Shown here: piece after piece, positions 14,492 through 23,248 of the stretch | Numbering within the stretch: the stretch's first letter is position 1 | Layout of the letters: every line of letters begins with the position of its first letter | IMG/VR virus record: IMGVR_UViG_3300043429_001224 | Location: 1-49,039 of that record | Origin: a virus | Length of the DNA: 49,039 nucleotides | Strand: one strand, 5' to 3' | Position numbers and translations under genes: made by a program | Notes under the pieces: model-generated | The model's database searches: none | Seen by the model: only the letters and a program-made list of their open reading frames with translations | What the model was told of the DNA's origin: nothing

Positions 14492-16045
14492 TCTACTCTT
14501 TCGGATGTTATTAAATTTGGATTGTACGGAAAAGTTGATGGCAAAAAATTAAAAGAATTACCTAATAGGTTTAATAATGCTTTATATGTTAAAATAGAAG
14601 TAGAAAAAAATTCAAGTACACATGTTGTTATAGAAAGAGGAATTGCACCAAGTATTTTTAAGGTTTATGTTAATGGTATTGAATATGACCAAGCAGGAAA
14701 AAAGAATGTTCAAGATTTTTTAGAAGACGAAATTTTAGGGGTTCCGTACTATGTATTTAATAATATGGTATCTTTGTCCATTAATGATTTTAAGAGTTTT
14801 ATCAGTATGGGTGTACACGATAAACGAATGATTATAGACAGGTTGTTTGGATTAGAGGTTTTAGGAAGTATTAAATGGAAAGTTAAGTATCAAATCAAAA
14901 CAATGAAAGAACAAATAGATTTGATAGACACAGAAATTTCGGTGATAGAACGCAATATAACGGCATCAGTAAATGAACTTGAATTATTAAATCAAAAAAT
15001 TAAAGAAGCAAGCGAAGAAAAGAAAACTATCCTATTAGAGAAAATACAAAAACTAAATGAGTTTATAAAGAATGCCGATGAAAATTTAAAACAAATAAAA
15101 GAAAAGAATAACGATGTAGAAGCAACTTTAAAAGAATGGGAAAATATCATAAATGGTCATAAAACGGAAATTCACATATGTACTGAAAAAATAAGATTAT
15201 ATGAAAATGGTAAATGTCCCACTTGCGAGTCGGATTTAACAACCGAGCATCACAAATTTTTATTGCATGAATATATCAAAAGAGATGAAAGTTCTAGAAA
15301 AATTATAGAGGAAACTCGAGAAAAAATAAAAGAATTATCTGAACGCAAAGAAAAAATTAAATCTGCGTATTCAGAATTAAATAATAAAAAAATAAATGCA
15401 TCATCCCAATTATATTCTTATACCAATGAAATTAATTTATTAAAAGAAAATCATGCAGTTGATGAACAAACGCAATCATTAAAGAATATAATTAATGACA
15501 ATTCAAATAAAAAAAATGAAGCAATACAAAGAAAAACTGTTGATGAAAAAAAGGCAAATTTTTACAAAATTATAGAAGACATCTTTGGAGACAAAGGAGT
15601 AAAAGTATCAGCATTAAAAAGAATTTTACCTGTATTAAATGTTGAGATCAAAAAAGTATTAAATGATTTAAACATGGACTATAGAGTAAGTTTTAATGAA
15701 GAATTTGACGTTGATATTCAACATCTAGGATTTAAAGTTTCAGCGGAACAATTAAGCACAGGTGAACGCAAAAAAGTTGATTTTGCGGTTTTAATTGCTT
15801 TAATACGACTAATGAAAACTAAATTTGCAGGTTTAAACTTAATTTATTTAGATGAAATATTTTCTTCAATAGACTCAGATGGGATATATCACATTTTAAA
15901 AGTTTTACATAAAACATGCAGAGAATTAAATTTAAACATATTTGTAATTAATCACTCACAATTACCTACGGAAATATTTGATTATAAGGTGGATATTATT
16001 AAAAATAACGGTTTTTCCAACTTAAACATAGAAAAGATTGGATGA
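14126..16045 (+). CDS. 46: gp46 C-terminal fragment preceded by C-intein
   Basis: Residues 1-122 are the C-intein (KVKTRYGKRDIKAID, block B KTSPDHLLW, IGDYIETEHG, ending SHN). Ser123 onward is gp46: STLSDVIKFGLYG completes Walker A. Long coiled coils flank a zinc hook (CPTC, about residue 363). The ABC signature LSTGERKK is near residue 543 and Walker B LNLIYLDEIFSSID near 571. The spliced product would have 41+517 = 558 residues, almost the same as T4 gp46 (560). It forms the DNA-end-processing complex with gp47 encoded just upstream. Confidence 0.92.
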   Translation: MNCTLKDLYDFIHFENEKIEGIKVKTRYGKRDIKAIDITARNSEVHCVKLVSGKFIKTSPDHLLWKNEWVKVKHLKIGDYIETEHGLEEIVANDILNYKDDLYDIEVDTVHEFFANNIVSHNSTLSDVIKFGLYGKVDGKKLKELPNRFNNALYVKIEVEKNSSTHVVIERGIAPSIFKVYVNGIEYDQAGKKNVQDFLEDEILGVPYYVFNNMVSLSINDFKSFISMGVHDKRMIIDRLFGLEVLGSIKWKVKYQIKTMKEQIDLIDTEISVIERNITASVNELELLNQKIKEASEEKKTILLEKIQKLNEFIKNADENLKQIKEKNNDVEATLKEWENIINGHKTEIHICTEKIRLYENGKCPTCESDLTTEHHKFLLHEYIKRDESSRKIIEETREKIKELSERKEKIKSAYSELNNKKINASSQLYSYTNEINLLKENHAVDEQTQSLKNIINDNSNKKNEAIQRKTVDEKKANFYKIIEDIFGDKGVKVSALKRILPVLNVEIKKVLNDLNMDYRVSFNEEFDVDIQHLGFKVSAEQLSTGERKKVDFAVLIALIRLMKTKFAGLNLIYLDEIFSSIDSDGIYHILKVLHKTCRELNLNIFVINHSQLPTEIFDYKVDIIKNNGFSNLNIEKIG

Positions 16046-16056
16046 TATATAATTAA

Positions 16057-17682
16057 ATGGGTCAATTTTTACATAAGTACAACACGGATAATGTTCATAC
16101 GAGAGCAGTTATAGTAGGATTAATAAATCTACTTAATTCGCGCATCCAATATGAAAATGTGTTATCGGATACTGTTGCAGAAATTATAGGTGTTCCTTTT
16201 TTGCCTAATATGGGTGGAGATGAAAGATTTTTACAAGATTTTTTTACTCATTGGAATGACTGCAAACACCCAAGAATGGCTGACGGCAATTATGATGTTA
16301 TACCAAGAGGATCTGTTACTCTCAAAAGTAATAGCATTGTCACAACAGCAATGACACATAGATTTGTCCGTGGTACTTATGTAAAAGAGGTTAATGGAAA
16401 ATTGCAAAGATTTAATGCTTTTTTAAATTCTTTGCCTCTTAATTTAGAATTTGAAATAGAAGTTACAACTGATACAGTATTAGATGCATATAAAATACAA
16501 CAAGCAATTTTAGAAACTTTTTATAATACACAAGTTTTTTCTATTTTATTTAAAGGTTTTAGAGTGCCTTGTCAAGCTGGATTTTCTGATGATTTAGGTA
16601 TAGACAAAACTTTTGAATTTTCTTATCAAGATGAAAATAAAGTAAAATTTATTTTTGCCGTTTCTGTTGAAACTTATTATCCTGTTACTGATCCTACTAC
16701 AGAACGTTTAGATTCTAACAGAATGACACAAATTAATCCGCAACCATCCGAAGGCGGAAAACTTATTCTTGGACAAAAATCATTAAATTCTGCGTCAAAC
16801 GGAATTGGTTTAAGAATATATCCAGCAAGAGAAAAAGATAATCCGCCGTATTATTTAGAGTTTACTGCGCCAGCTGCAAAGGATACATTTTTTTCAGCAG
16901 GCACTTTACCATTATCTTGGGTTAATACAGGTTCAATACCTATTGTTAATTTGTATTATAAACTTAGCAATACCGAAGAATGGATTCCTATAGTTACTAA
17001 TCTTAAAAATACAGGTTTTTTTGAATGGGTTTTGCCATATTTTGATGAAAGTGGACAACAAATAGAATCAGATAATTTAGCGGTAAATGTAATATCAGAC
17101 ACTGGCTATGATTCTCGTTTGCGAGCAATCATAGGAGGACTTGGCGAAGTAGAAAATATAATAATATTTAATCCAGGACTTGCTTATATTGGAGAAGATA
17201 ACATAAATGTGTCAATTGTTTCAAAACCTTTTTCCCAACCAATTTTAACTGATGATCCATTAATATCCGCAAATGTAGATGGAAATGGTGGTATAATCGG
17301 ATTTGAAATTATAAATCCAGGCGGAGGTTTTCCTGTGACACCAGAGACTAGAATTTATATTAAAATAGAAGATGCCTTTAATACGTCTGTATATGATGTT
17401 TTATCCAAAAATATAGATTTTATTGGTGATATAGATAACACAACTATTGTCGAGGATACTTACTACATATCTAATATTAACCCAACGGTTTTTGAATTAA
17501 ATATCCAAGGTTATATAAAAATAGGTTTGGGGGTAACAGGATTAGGAATCCCAGATGATACTATTATTGAAGAAATAGATATCGTAAATAATAGATTAAA
17601 ATTAAACAATCAAGTAACATTAAAAAATACAAATATTAAATTTCAACTTTCTCATATAGACGCTGAAATAATTATAAAATAG
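16057..17682 (+). CDS. 15: Tail sheath stabiliser/terminator, gp15-like, with C-terminal extension
   Basis: 541 residues. The first ~220 fit the gp15 family: an N-terminal helix with NSRIQYENV, a threshold-type IPRGSVTLKS strand, LEFEIEVTTDTVLDAYKIQQAIL (the strand-helix segment of tail terminators), PCQAGFSDDLG and VSVETYYPVTDP. The remaining ~320 residues are Asn/Gly-rich beta structure (GGFPVTPETR, TGLGIPDDT), an extension not present in T4 gp15 (272 residues), possibly decorating the neck. Assignment rests on pattern and on neighbours (gp4, gp20). The stop codon is TAG. Confidence 0.55.
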   Translation: MGQFLHKYNTDNVHTRAVIVGLINLLNSRIQYENVLSDTVAEIIGVPFLPNMGGDERFLQDFFTHWNDCKHPRMADGNYDVIPRGSVTLKSNSIVTTAMTHRFVRGTYVKEVNGKLQRFNAFLNSLPLNLEFEIEVTTDTVLDAYKIQQAILETFYNTQVFSILFKGFRVPCQAGFSDDLGIDKTFEFSYQDENKVKFIFAVSVETYYPVTDPTTERLDSNRMTQINPQPSEGGKLILGQKSLNSASNGIGLRIYPAREKDNPPYYLEFTAPAAKDTFFSAGTLPLSWVNTGSIPIVNLYYKLSNTEEWIPIVTNLKNTGFFEWVLPYFDESGQQIESDNLAVNVISDTGYDSRLRAIIGGLGEVENIIIFNPGLAYIGEDNINVSIVSKPFSQPILTDDPLISANVDGNGGIIGFEIINPGGGFPVTPETRIYIKIEDAFNTSVYDVLSKNIDFIGDIDNTTIVEDTYYISNINPTVFELNIQGYIKIGLGVTGLGIPDDTIIEEIDIVNNRLKLNNQVTLKNTNIKFQLSHIDAEIIIK

Positions 17683-17718
17683 CGCCTATGTGAAGGTTTG
17701 CCTAAAAAAGTTGAAATA

Positions 17719-17726
17719 TATAAATA
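17719..17726 (+). promoter_or_regulatory. T4-late-type promoter box TATAAATA
   Basis: An exact TATAAATA in the ATATATAAATA context. T4-like spacing puts the transcription start near 17732, about 18 nt before the ATG at 17750. It fits late expression of the following gene and supports choosing that ATG over the GTG at 17690. Confidence 0.55.
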
Positions 17727-17749
17727 CAGAGAAAAAAATCTTTATAAAC

Positions 17750-19312
17750 ATGTCAAAAAATTTGAAGAAAAGAATAGAAAGCCTAATGGAGCGAACAGAA
17801 TCAACATCTGTGTTAGAGTCCTGCAAGGCAGCAATTAGTAAATTCAATGAATACGCTGCACTTGAATTGCCAGCATCCGTAATGGAAAAAATGGAAAGTG
17901 TTATTGCCGAAGAATTTATTAGTAAACTTAATGATGAAGGCGCTATATTTGAATTTTCAGATATTGCAATTAATAATCTAGGAGTAAGAAATGCAATAGC
18001 TGAATTGGGAAAAATTAATACATCTCAAAATATGCCTTTGCGGTATGTTCTTGAAAAAGTATCTTCATTAGGAAATCAACCCGAATGGCTGGTGTATGAA
18101 CAATTTATTTCTGCATTAAAACCATTTGATTTTGAACCATCTGTTCTTGAATCCATTAACTCAATTAAAACAAATGCAAATAAATATGCGGAAGATATCA
18201 AAATTCATAAATCTATATATGAAGCAAAGATATCCAAGTCAAATTATATTTTACCTACAGTTCAGCCTGAAATAGATGATTATTTGGCAAAAAGAACAGC
18301 TTCAGCAAGATCAGTATTATTAGAAAAGCTAAATAAATATCTTTTTGATCCAACTATTAAAAAACTTTATAATATTATAGTTGAATCAGCAAAAACTTTT
18401 GAAATTAAGGCAACAAGTAATGATGCTGTTGTTAAAAAAGTTTATTCGCCGGTTATTATAACCAACGAATCAGAAATTTTTGCAGTACAAGGAAAAGCTT
18501 TCAGAAAAAGAGGAAATGATATAACTCCTCTTACAGAAAACGAAGTTGCGCATTTACCTGAAGAGTTTATTGGGCTTGCTAATTTCATCAATCAGTCTAA
18601 TGTTGAGGTTAGTGAAAATAACATTAAGATTTTTTCAAAGGACAAAAAATTAGTTATATCCGAATCCGAAACAGGTGATCTTACAATTTCGGTTAATGAG
18701 AAGACTACGTCTCCTGCTGAATTTAGTAAAATTTATTTGACTTCTGGTATGTTTAATTCTGCAGAGATAGGTATTCTTCGTTCTGTCCATGCAATTGTTG
18801 AAAATTGGAATAACATCTTTGAGATTGATTATGTTAAATCAATTTATTCAAAGGCATACCCAAATCGCAGAGCAGATGTGTTTAAGTGTGGCAATACAAT
18901 GCACATAAACACGGTTGATACTTTAATGAACGAAAATCTGTTTCACCCAAACTGCACAGCACACCAATCGCGTAATCATATTCTTGAATTTGTTAATTAT
19001 GATTTATCTTTGACATTTAATGAAATGATGTCGCCCGAAAAAAGACAGCTTTCAGTATTAGAAAACAAGAAGTCTGAATATTCTGAAGCAATTCAATTTT
19101 TAGAAAAACGTAAAAAAATGCTTGAAGGACAAAATGAAAGCATTTTAAGTTCACCTGAGATTAAGGAATTAATAGAAGCAATCGAAGAAGAGATAGATAT
19201 TCTTAAGAAAGAATATTATAATAATCAGTCCAAAATTAATTCTATTACAAAAATATCTGAAGGCGTAGGTTATTCCGTTGGAGATACCGCAGAATATTTA
19301 AAAAAAAAGTAA
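17750..19312 (+). CDS. Virion or head-assembly protein of unknown type, first frame of a frameshifted pair
   Basis: 520 residues from ATG 17750; a GTG at 17690 would add 20 residues but lies upstream of the late promoter box. The protein is helical and charged, with a central beta-rich part (SEIFAVQGKAFRKRG) and a coiled coil near the end (about 430-500). The last residues, GYSVGDTAEYLKKK, read as the start of a small SH3/KOW-like beta domain that continues in the next frame (VTVIG...VTVEDESGRTYDV). The coding stop follows a run of nine A residues, so the full product may be about 730 residues. Position among gp15, gp55 and gp20 suggests a structural or scaffold role. Confidence 0.7.
   Translation: MSKNLKKRIESLMERTESTSVLESCKAAISKFNEYAALELPASVMEKMESVIAEEFISKLNDEGAIFEFSDIAINNLGVRNAIAELGKINTSQNMPLRYVLEKVSSLGNQPEWLVYEQFISALKPFDFEPSVLESINSIKTNANKYAEDIKIHKSIYEAKISKSNYILPTVQPEIDDYLAKRTASARSVLLEKLNKYLFDPTIKKLYNIIVESAKTFEIKATSNDAVVKKVYSPVIITNESEIFAVQGKAFRKRGNDITPLTENEVAHLPEEFIGLANFINQSNVEVSENNIKIFSKDKKLVISESETGDLTISVNEKTTSPAEFSKIYLTSGMFNSAEIGILRSVHAIVENWNNIFEIDYVKSIYSKAYPNRRADVFKCGNTMHINTVDTLMNENLFHPNCTAHQSRNHILEFVNYDLSLTFNEMMSPEKRQLSVLENKKSEYSEAIQFLEKRKKMLEGQNESILSSPEIKELIEAIEEEIDILKKEYYNNQSKINSITKISEGVGYSVGDTAEYLKKK
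19303..19309 (+). other. dnaX-like -1 frameshift heptamer A AAA AAG before a stop
   Basis: The upstream frame reads TTA AAA AAA AAG TAA, so the last two sense codons form the canonical slippery heptamer A_AAA_AAG. A -1 slip joins it to the frame that continues to 19944, and the joined protein sequence is smooth across the junction. An assembly error in the A9 run (19300-19308) would look the same. Confidence 0.6.
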
Positions 19313-19344
19313 CAGTAATTGGAGCAACACAGGCAAATAGAACT

Positions 19345-19944
19345 GTGACAGTTGAAGACGAGTCTGGCAGAACGTATGATGTTAAACCTGCTGATTTAAA
19401 AAATCATAAACCAGCCTCCCAATCCCAACCAGGAAACGATCTTGAAATAACCACTCAAGTTGACGGCGCCTCAGTTGGGATTAGGGAGGCTGATGATTAT
19501 GTAAGAGCTAAAATATTAATTCCCGGGTATGGGGAAGAAGTAAAAATGAAAGCTCTTGATTTTACTAGCCGTGGAGATAATGACGATGTGGAAATAGTTT
19601 ATGGTGCAGGAAAAAAAAAGTTAATTAAAAAGAGCTTTTTACAACCAATTAATATATTAGAGAAAAAGAACCTTTATGAAACTGGAGTATATAATTCTGA
19701 AACGGATGTTAAATCCAATCCAAAAACTTCAGAAAATAAACCTGATAAATCAGGCGCATTACTTGCTGCTGTCGGAGACAAAGCTGGAGAAGTTCTTTTT
19801 TCATTGGAAGAATTAAAAACATTTATTAAAGATAACTCTGATATTTCACATGATTTTATTGATAAATCAATATCAGATTTTAAATCATTTTTATCATCAA
19901 TAGACTCTGAATCCGAAACATTAGCAAGCGGTTCAATAAACTAA
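19345..19944 (+). CDS. Second frame of the split structural gene (continuation of the 17750 gene)
   Basis: 199 residues if started at the GTG at 19345, but the same frame is open back through the A run at 19300. The codons between (VTVIGATQANRT) continue the beta domain begun in the upstream frame, so an independent start is unlikely to be the main route. It contains a second KOW-like stretch (VRAKILIPGYGEEVKMKALDF), an Asn/Lys-rich linker and a helical C-terminus. It ends 6 nt before gp55. Confidence 0.65.
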   Translation: MTVEDESGRTYDVKPADLKNHKPASQSQPGNDLEITTQVDGASVGIREADDYVRAKILIPGYGEEVKMKALDFTSRGDNDDVEIVYGAGKKKLIKKSFLQPINILEKKNLYETGVYNSETDVKSNPKTSENKPDKSGALLAAVGDKAGEVLFSLEELKTFIKDNSDISHDFIDKSISDFKSFLSSIDSESETLASGSIN

Positions 19945-19950
19945 CTAACT

Positions 19951-20295
19951 ATGGCAAATTATGTAGACCCGGAAGAATTTAAAAAAGAAATTCTTTTATC
20001 AAAAGAAAAAGATGAATTAACACCTCGTGCGATTGAAATGCTTCAATTAATGGCAAAAGAGTCGTCCAAAAAATTAAAATACAAAAACGAAGAAGACCGC
20101 AAAGATGTTATTGCGTTTGCTCTTATGGATGTAATTAAATATTGGCGAAGTTTTGACCCAGCTAAATCAAATTATCCTTTTGCTTATTACACTCAAATAA
20201 TTAAAAATGGTTTTGCAAAAGGTTGGAAAAAATTACATCCTATTAGAGACGTTGATAAACTTTCATTAAGTAACGAAAACCTTTATAGTCTATAA
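19951..20295 (+). CDS. 55: Late sigma factor gp55-like
   Basis: 114 residues with the core pattern of T4 gp55, which directs host RNA polymerase to TATAAATA late promoters. It has NYVDPEEFKKEI at the start, a middle MDVIKYWRSFD and the sigma-region-2-like NYPFAYYTQIIKNGFAKGWKK. It is much shorter than T4 gp55 (185). The last residues (NENLYSL) are hydrophobic and could be the sliding-clamp contact that gp55 and gp33 carry at their C-termini. Exact TATAAATA boxes in this window and a gp45-like clamp are consistent with this role. Confidence 0.8.
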   Translation: MANYVDPEEFKKEILLSKEKDELTPRAIEMLQLMAKESSKKLKYKNEEDRKDVIAFALMDVIKYWRSFDPAKSNYPFAYYTQIIKNGFAKGWKKLHPIRDVDKLSLSNENLYSL

Positions 20296-20302
20296 GGCAA
20301 TA

Positions 20303-20791
20303 ATGAGCATTAAAAATAATAAGCCATCAAAAAAAAGTACATATCGTCAAGGTTATTATGTTTTAAATAACCCGGACAAATATATTGGAGACCCCACTAA
20401 AATTATTTACAGGTCATCCTGGGAATATAGATTTTGTAAGTATTGTGATGATAGCGAAAATATTATTAAGTGGTCTTCAGAACCTTTAGGGATTAAATAC
20501 ATTAGTCCAATAGATAACAAAGAGCATACTTATTATATTGATTTTTATGCAAAGGTTAAAAAAGGAGATAAAGAAGAAGATTATTTAGTTGAAGTTAAAC
20601 CTGAAGCAAGTCTTGCTAAACCTGTTATGGAAAGCGGGAGTCAAACAATAAAAAGACTAAAAAATTACAATTATTCTTTACAGACTTGGATAACTAATCG
20701 TGCCAAATTTCAATATGCAAAAAAGTATGCAGAATCAGTGGGGTATAAATTTGTAATAGTAACAGAAAAATTCTTGTTTGAACAACAGTGA
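20303..20791 (+). CDS. 4: Head completion nuclease, gp4-like
   Basis: 162 residues (T4 gp4, also called gp50, has about 150). The family signature is clear: IIYRSSWEYRFCKYCD, WSSEPLGIKYISP, then YYIDFYAKV and YLVEVKPE, the TnsA-type PD-(D/E)XK nuclease core with Asp in YIDF and Glu-x-Lys in VEVKP. The protein is thought to trim packaged DNA and ready the head for neck joining. It overlaps the next gene by 4 nt (GTGA). Confidence 0.88.
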   Translation: MSIKNNKPSKKSTYRQGYYVLNNPDKYIGDPTKIIYRSSWEYRFCKYCDDSENIIKWSSEPLGIKYISPIDNKEHTYYIDFYAKVKKGDKEEDYLVEVKPEASLAKPVMESGSQTIKRLKNYNYSLQTWITNRAKFQYAKKYAESVGYKFVIVTEKFLFEQQ

Positions 20792-21480
20792 TAGAAAACG
20801 ATGAACATATAGATATTAAAAATTTTTATATCTCAAATCAAAAAACTGGTATAAGAAAAGAAGCATTTCAGTTTTTTGAAGACAAGTATGTAAAAAATCC
20901 GTTTGAGAATTATTGGATTATAGAAGAAGAATCTCGATTCATAGCAAGAAAAATTAATTTTTTCTTACCAGGCTCAATTTATACATTTAGATATCCTGAT
21001 CCTATTACAAAGGATGTTTTAAGTTATTATGATACAAGACCAATGCTTTTAGTAATGAATACATTTTTAGCAAAAACAACAAATAGAGTTATTCTTCAAG
21101 GGATTAATCTTAATTTTGTGCCTGAACTTCAAAAAGTTGAATTGCTTGATACATATTATAAAGTTTTTAAAAACAACTTATTGAACGCTGAACGAGATTC
21201 TGATAAAGGATTGATAGGGCAAGCAAAAAATATTGCTCGTTATTTAAGCGATTGGACATTTATGACCAAAGTTTTTGTAAATCAAGGAAAAATTCCATTG
21301 ACATTTATTATTAGAAATTATGATATAACAGGAATTTTAAACCCAGTATTAATTGAAATTGAAGATTGGAGTATGATACCATTTTATGTTCCTCGCGAAA
21401 TAGAAGGAAAAAGTCCTGCTCAAATTTATGCAGATTACACTGTATTTAAAAATCAAACATTAAATAAGAACAAAAAATAA
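20788..21480 (+). CDS. Virion assembly protein of unknown type
   Basis: 230 residues starting at GTG 20788, inside the gp4 stop; there is no nearby in-frame ATG. The central segment (FLPGSIYTFRYPDP, YYDTRPMLLVM, GINLNFVP) is a pattern I associate with proteins of T4-like myoviruses encoded near head-completion genes. I cannot name the T4 counterpart with confidence; a DNA-end protector (gp2) or wedge component are candidates. Position between gp4 and the portal supports a head or connector role. Confidence 0.6.
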   Translation: MIENDEHIDIKNFYISNQKTGIRKEAFQFFEDKYVKNPFENYWIIEEESRFIARKINFFLPGSIYTFRYPDPITKDVLSYYDTRPMLLVMNTFLAKTTNRVILQGINLNFVPELQKVELLDTYYKVFKNNLLNAERDSDKGLIGQAKNIARYLSDWTFMTKVFVNQGKIPLTFIIRNYDITGILNPVLIEIEDWSMIPFYVPREIEGKSPAQIYADYTVFKNQTLNKNKK

Positions 21481-21523
21481 TATTATTTTTTAGAAATAAA
21501 TAAAACAAAACTAAACAAAAAAT

Positions 21524-23137
21524 ATGGCGGGTTTTATAGATCGCGCGGGCGTTAATCCTGTTTTTGGTCAGCTATCAAAAAGTTTAAGAAAATTGGCAAA
21601 TCTTGGTATGCAGTATGACGACATGGTCATTAGGCAATCCAGAGCAATTGGTGTAACAGAAGCTGAATTTGGAAATCAAGGATATTTACCAGAAGAATTT
21701 TTATACTCTCTTGCATTATCTGACGTAGGTCAGAAAAAATTTATTGCCTTTTTTGATAAAGATTATAAATCAAGAAGAGAGTATCTTAGAAAATTTGCAA
21801 TGAATCCTGAAATAGAATTTATTCTTGATACCGTATCAGATGAAGCAATTGTATTTGATTCGGGAAATTATTTTTGCCAACCTGATGTTGCAAAGGTTAA
21901 AGAAATTGTGTCACCTGATAATATGGAAGATATTATTAATGAAATTTGGTCACAGTTTAAAAAAATATATGCACATTTTAATTTTAATCAAGGTCATGAT
22001 TCCTGGTCGTATTTTCGTCAACTTTTAATAGATGGATTCGTTGCATTTGAAATTATATATGATCCTGAAGGAAAAAATATTATAGGCTTTAAAGAACTTG
22101 ACCCAATTTCATTAAGACCAGGCGTTGAAAAAGGTGGAGATGGCTCATATAAAAAAATATGGGTACAGTATGAAGATATCCCTTCAATGAAAAGAGTTTT
22201 GCTTGATTCGCAAATAATTTACATTTCTTACGCAAAAGGAAATTTTGTAAGTAGGGTTTCATATGTGGAAAGAATGGTTCGATCATTTAATCTTTTGCGC
22301 ATAATGGAAAATAGCCGAATTATTTGGAATATAATGAATAGTTCGTTTAGATTAAAAATGGTTATTCCAATTGGCACCAAATCTCCTCAAAAAGCAAAAG
22401 AATCTTTGGCTGAATTAATGTCAATGTACAAAGAGGACATTTCCTTAAATTTTGATTCAGGTGAACTTTCGGTTAATGGACAGCCATCGATGCAATTTTA
22501 TAAAAATTATTTGTTTCCATCAAAAAATGGCGAACAACCTGAAATTGAAACTATCGGCGGAGACGGTTATGATTTAAGTGATACTGATGCTCTCAAGTAT
22601 TTTAAAGATAAATTAATAGAAGATTCTAAAGTTCCAGTGTCTAGATTTGACAAAGGAAATTCAGGCAACGTAAATTTTTCAGCTGATGCAATCGATCGCG
22701 AAGAAATTAGGTTTGGAAGATTTGTTAATAGGTTAAGATCAATTTATCAAGAGATTTTGCTAAAGCCTTTATTTATACAAATGGGTTTATTATATCCTGA
22801 ATTAGCAGAAGATGAGTTATTTAAGTCAGCGCTTGGTATTAAGTTTAACAAAGATAACTTGTTTGAGGAACTTAAAGAAATGGAAATTATGACTAAGAGA
22901 GTTGATTTTGCAAATTCTCTGATGCAAATTATGGATAAGAGAAAAGATGCCACAGGTATGGATGTTGATGTTCCTTATTTTGTTCCTAAATTTATTATTG
23001 AAAAATATATGAAATTAGATAAATCAGATATTGACGAAAATGAAAGACTCAAAAAACAAAAAGATATTGAGGATCTTGAATATATGAAAAAACAACAAGA
23101 TTTACAAAGCCAGGCAGGCGATGATATGGGCTTCTAA
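21524..23137 (+). CDS. 20: Portal protein, gp20-like
   Basis: 537 residues, close to T4 gp20 (524). Characteristic portions include EIEFILDTVSDEAIV, FRQLLIDGFVAFEIIYD, KELDPISLRPG, NSSFRLKMVIPIGT, the LSDTDALKYFKDKL stretch, and VPVSRFDKGNSG with RFGRFVNRLR. The dodecameric portal forms the unique head vertex through which the terminase (gp17) pumps DNA and to which the neck binds. It ends with a Gln/Lys-rich coil and is followed by a clear terminator. Confidence 0.92.
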   Translation: MAGFIDRAGVNPVFGQLSKSLRKLANLGMQYDDMVIRQSRAIGVTEAEFGNQGYLPEEFLYSLALSDVGQKKFIAFFDKDYKSRREYLRKFAMNPEIEFILDTVSDEAIVFDSGNYFCQPDVAKVKEIVSPDNMEDIINEIWSQFKKIYAHFNFNQGHDSWSYFRQLLIDGFVAFEIIYDPEGKNIIGFKELDPISLRPGVEKGGDGSYKKIWVQYEDIPSMKRVLLDSQIIYISYAKGNFVSRVSYVERMVRSFNLLRIMENSRIIWNIMNSSFRLKMVIPIGTKSPQKAKESLAELMSMYKEDISLNFDSGELSVNGQPSMQFYKNYLFPSKNGEQPEIETIGGDGYDLSDTDALKYFKDKLIEDSKVPVSRFDKGNSGNVNFSADAIDREEIRFGRFVNRLRSIYQEILLKPLFIQMGLLYPELAEDELFKSALGIKFNKDNLFEELKEMEIMTKRVDFANSLMQIMDKRKDATGMDVDVPYFVPKFIIEKYMKLDKSDIDENERLKKQKDIEDLEYMKKQQDLQSQAGDDMGF

Positions 23138-23155
23138 TATTAGTTAATTATTAAT

Positions 23156-23192
23156 AAAAAACGTATGGATATAAATTCATACGTTTTTTTTA
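23156..23192 (+). terminator. Rho-independent terminator after the portal gene
   Basis: A 12-bp stem (AAAAAACGTATG with CATACGTTTTTT) around a 10-nt AT loop continues into a T run. It is 19 nt after the portal stop and separates the head genes from the clamp-loader group. Confidence 0.88.
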
Positions 23193-23248
23193 TTCAATAA
23201 GAACTAAGTATACTATTTAGAATATAATTATCAAAAATAAATAAAAAA

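Noticed and set aside
17690-17749. GTG at 17690 as start of the 17750 gene
   Set aside because: The late promoter box at 17719 lies downstream of this GTG, and the ATG at 17750 with an A-rich leader is a better start.
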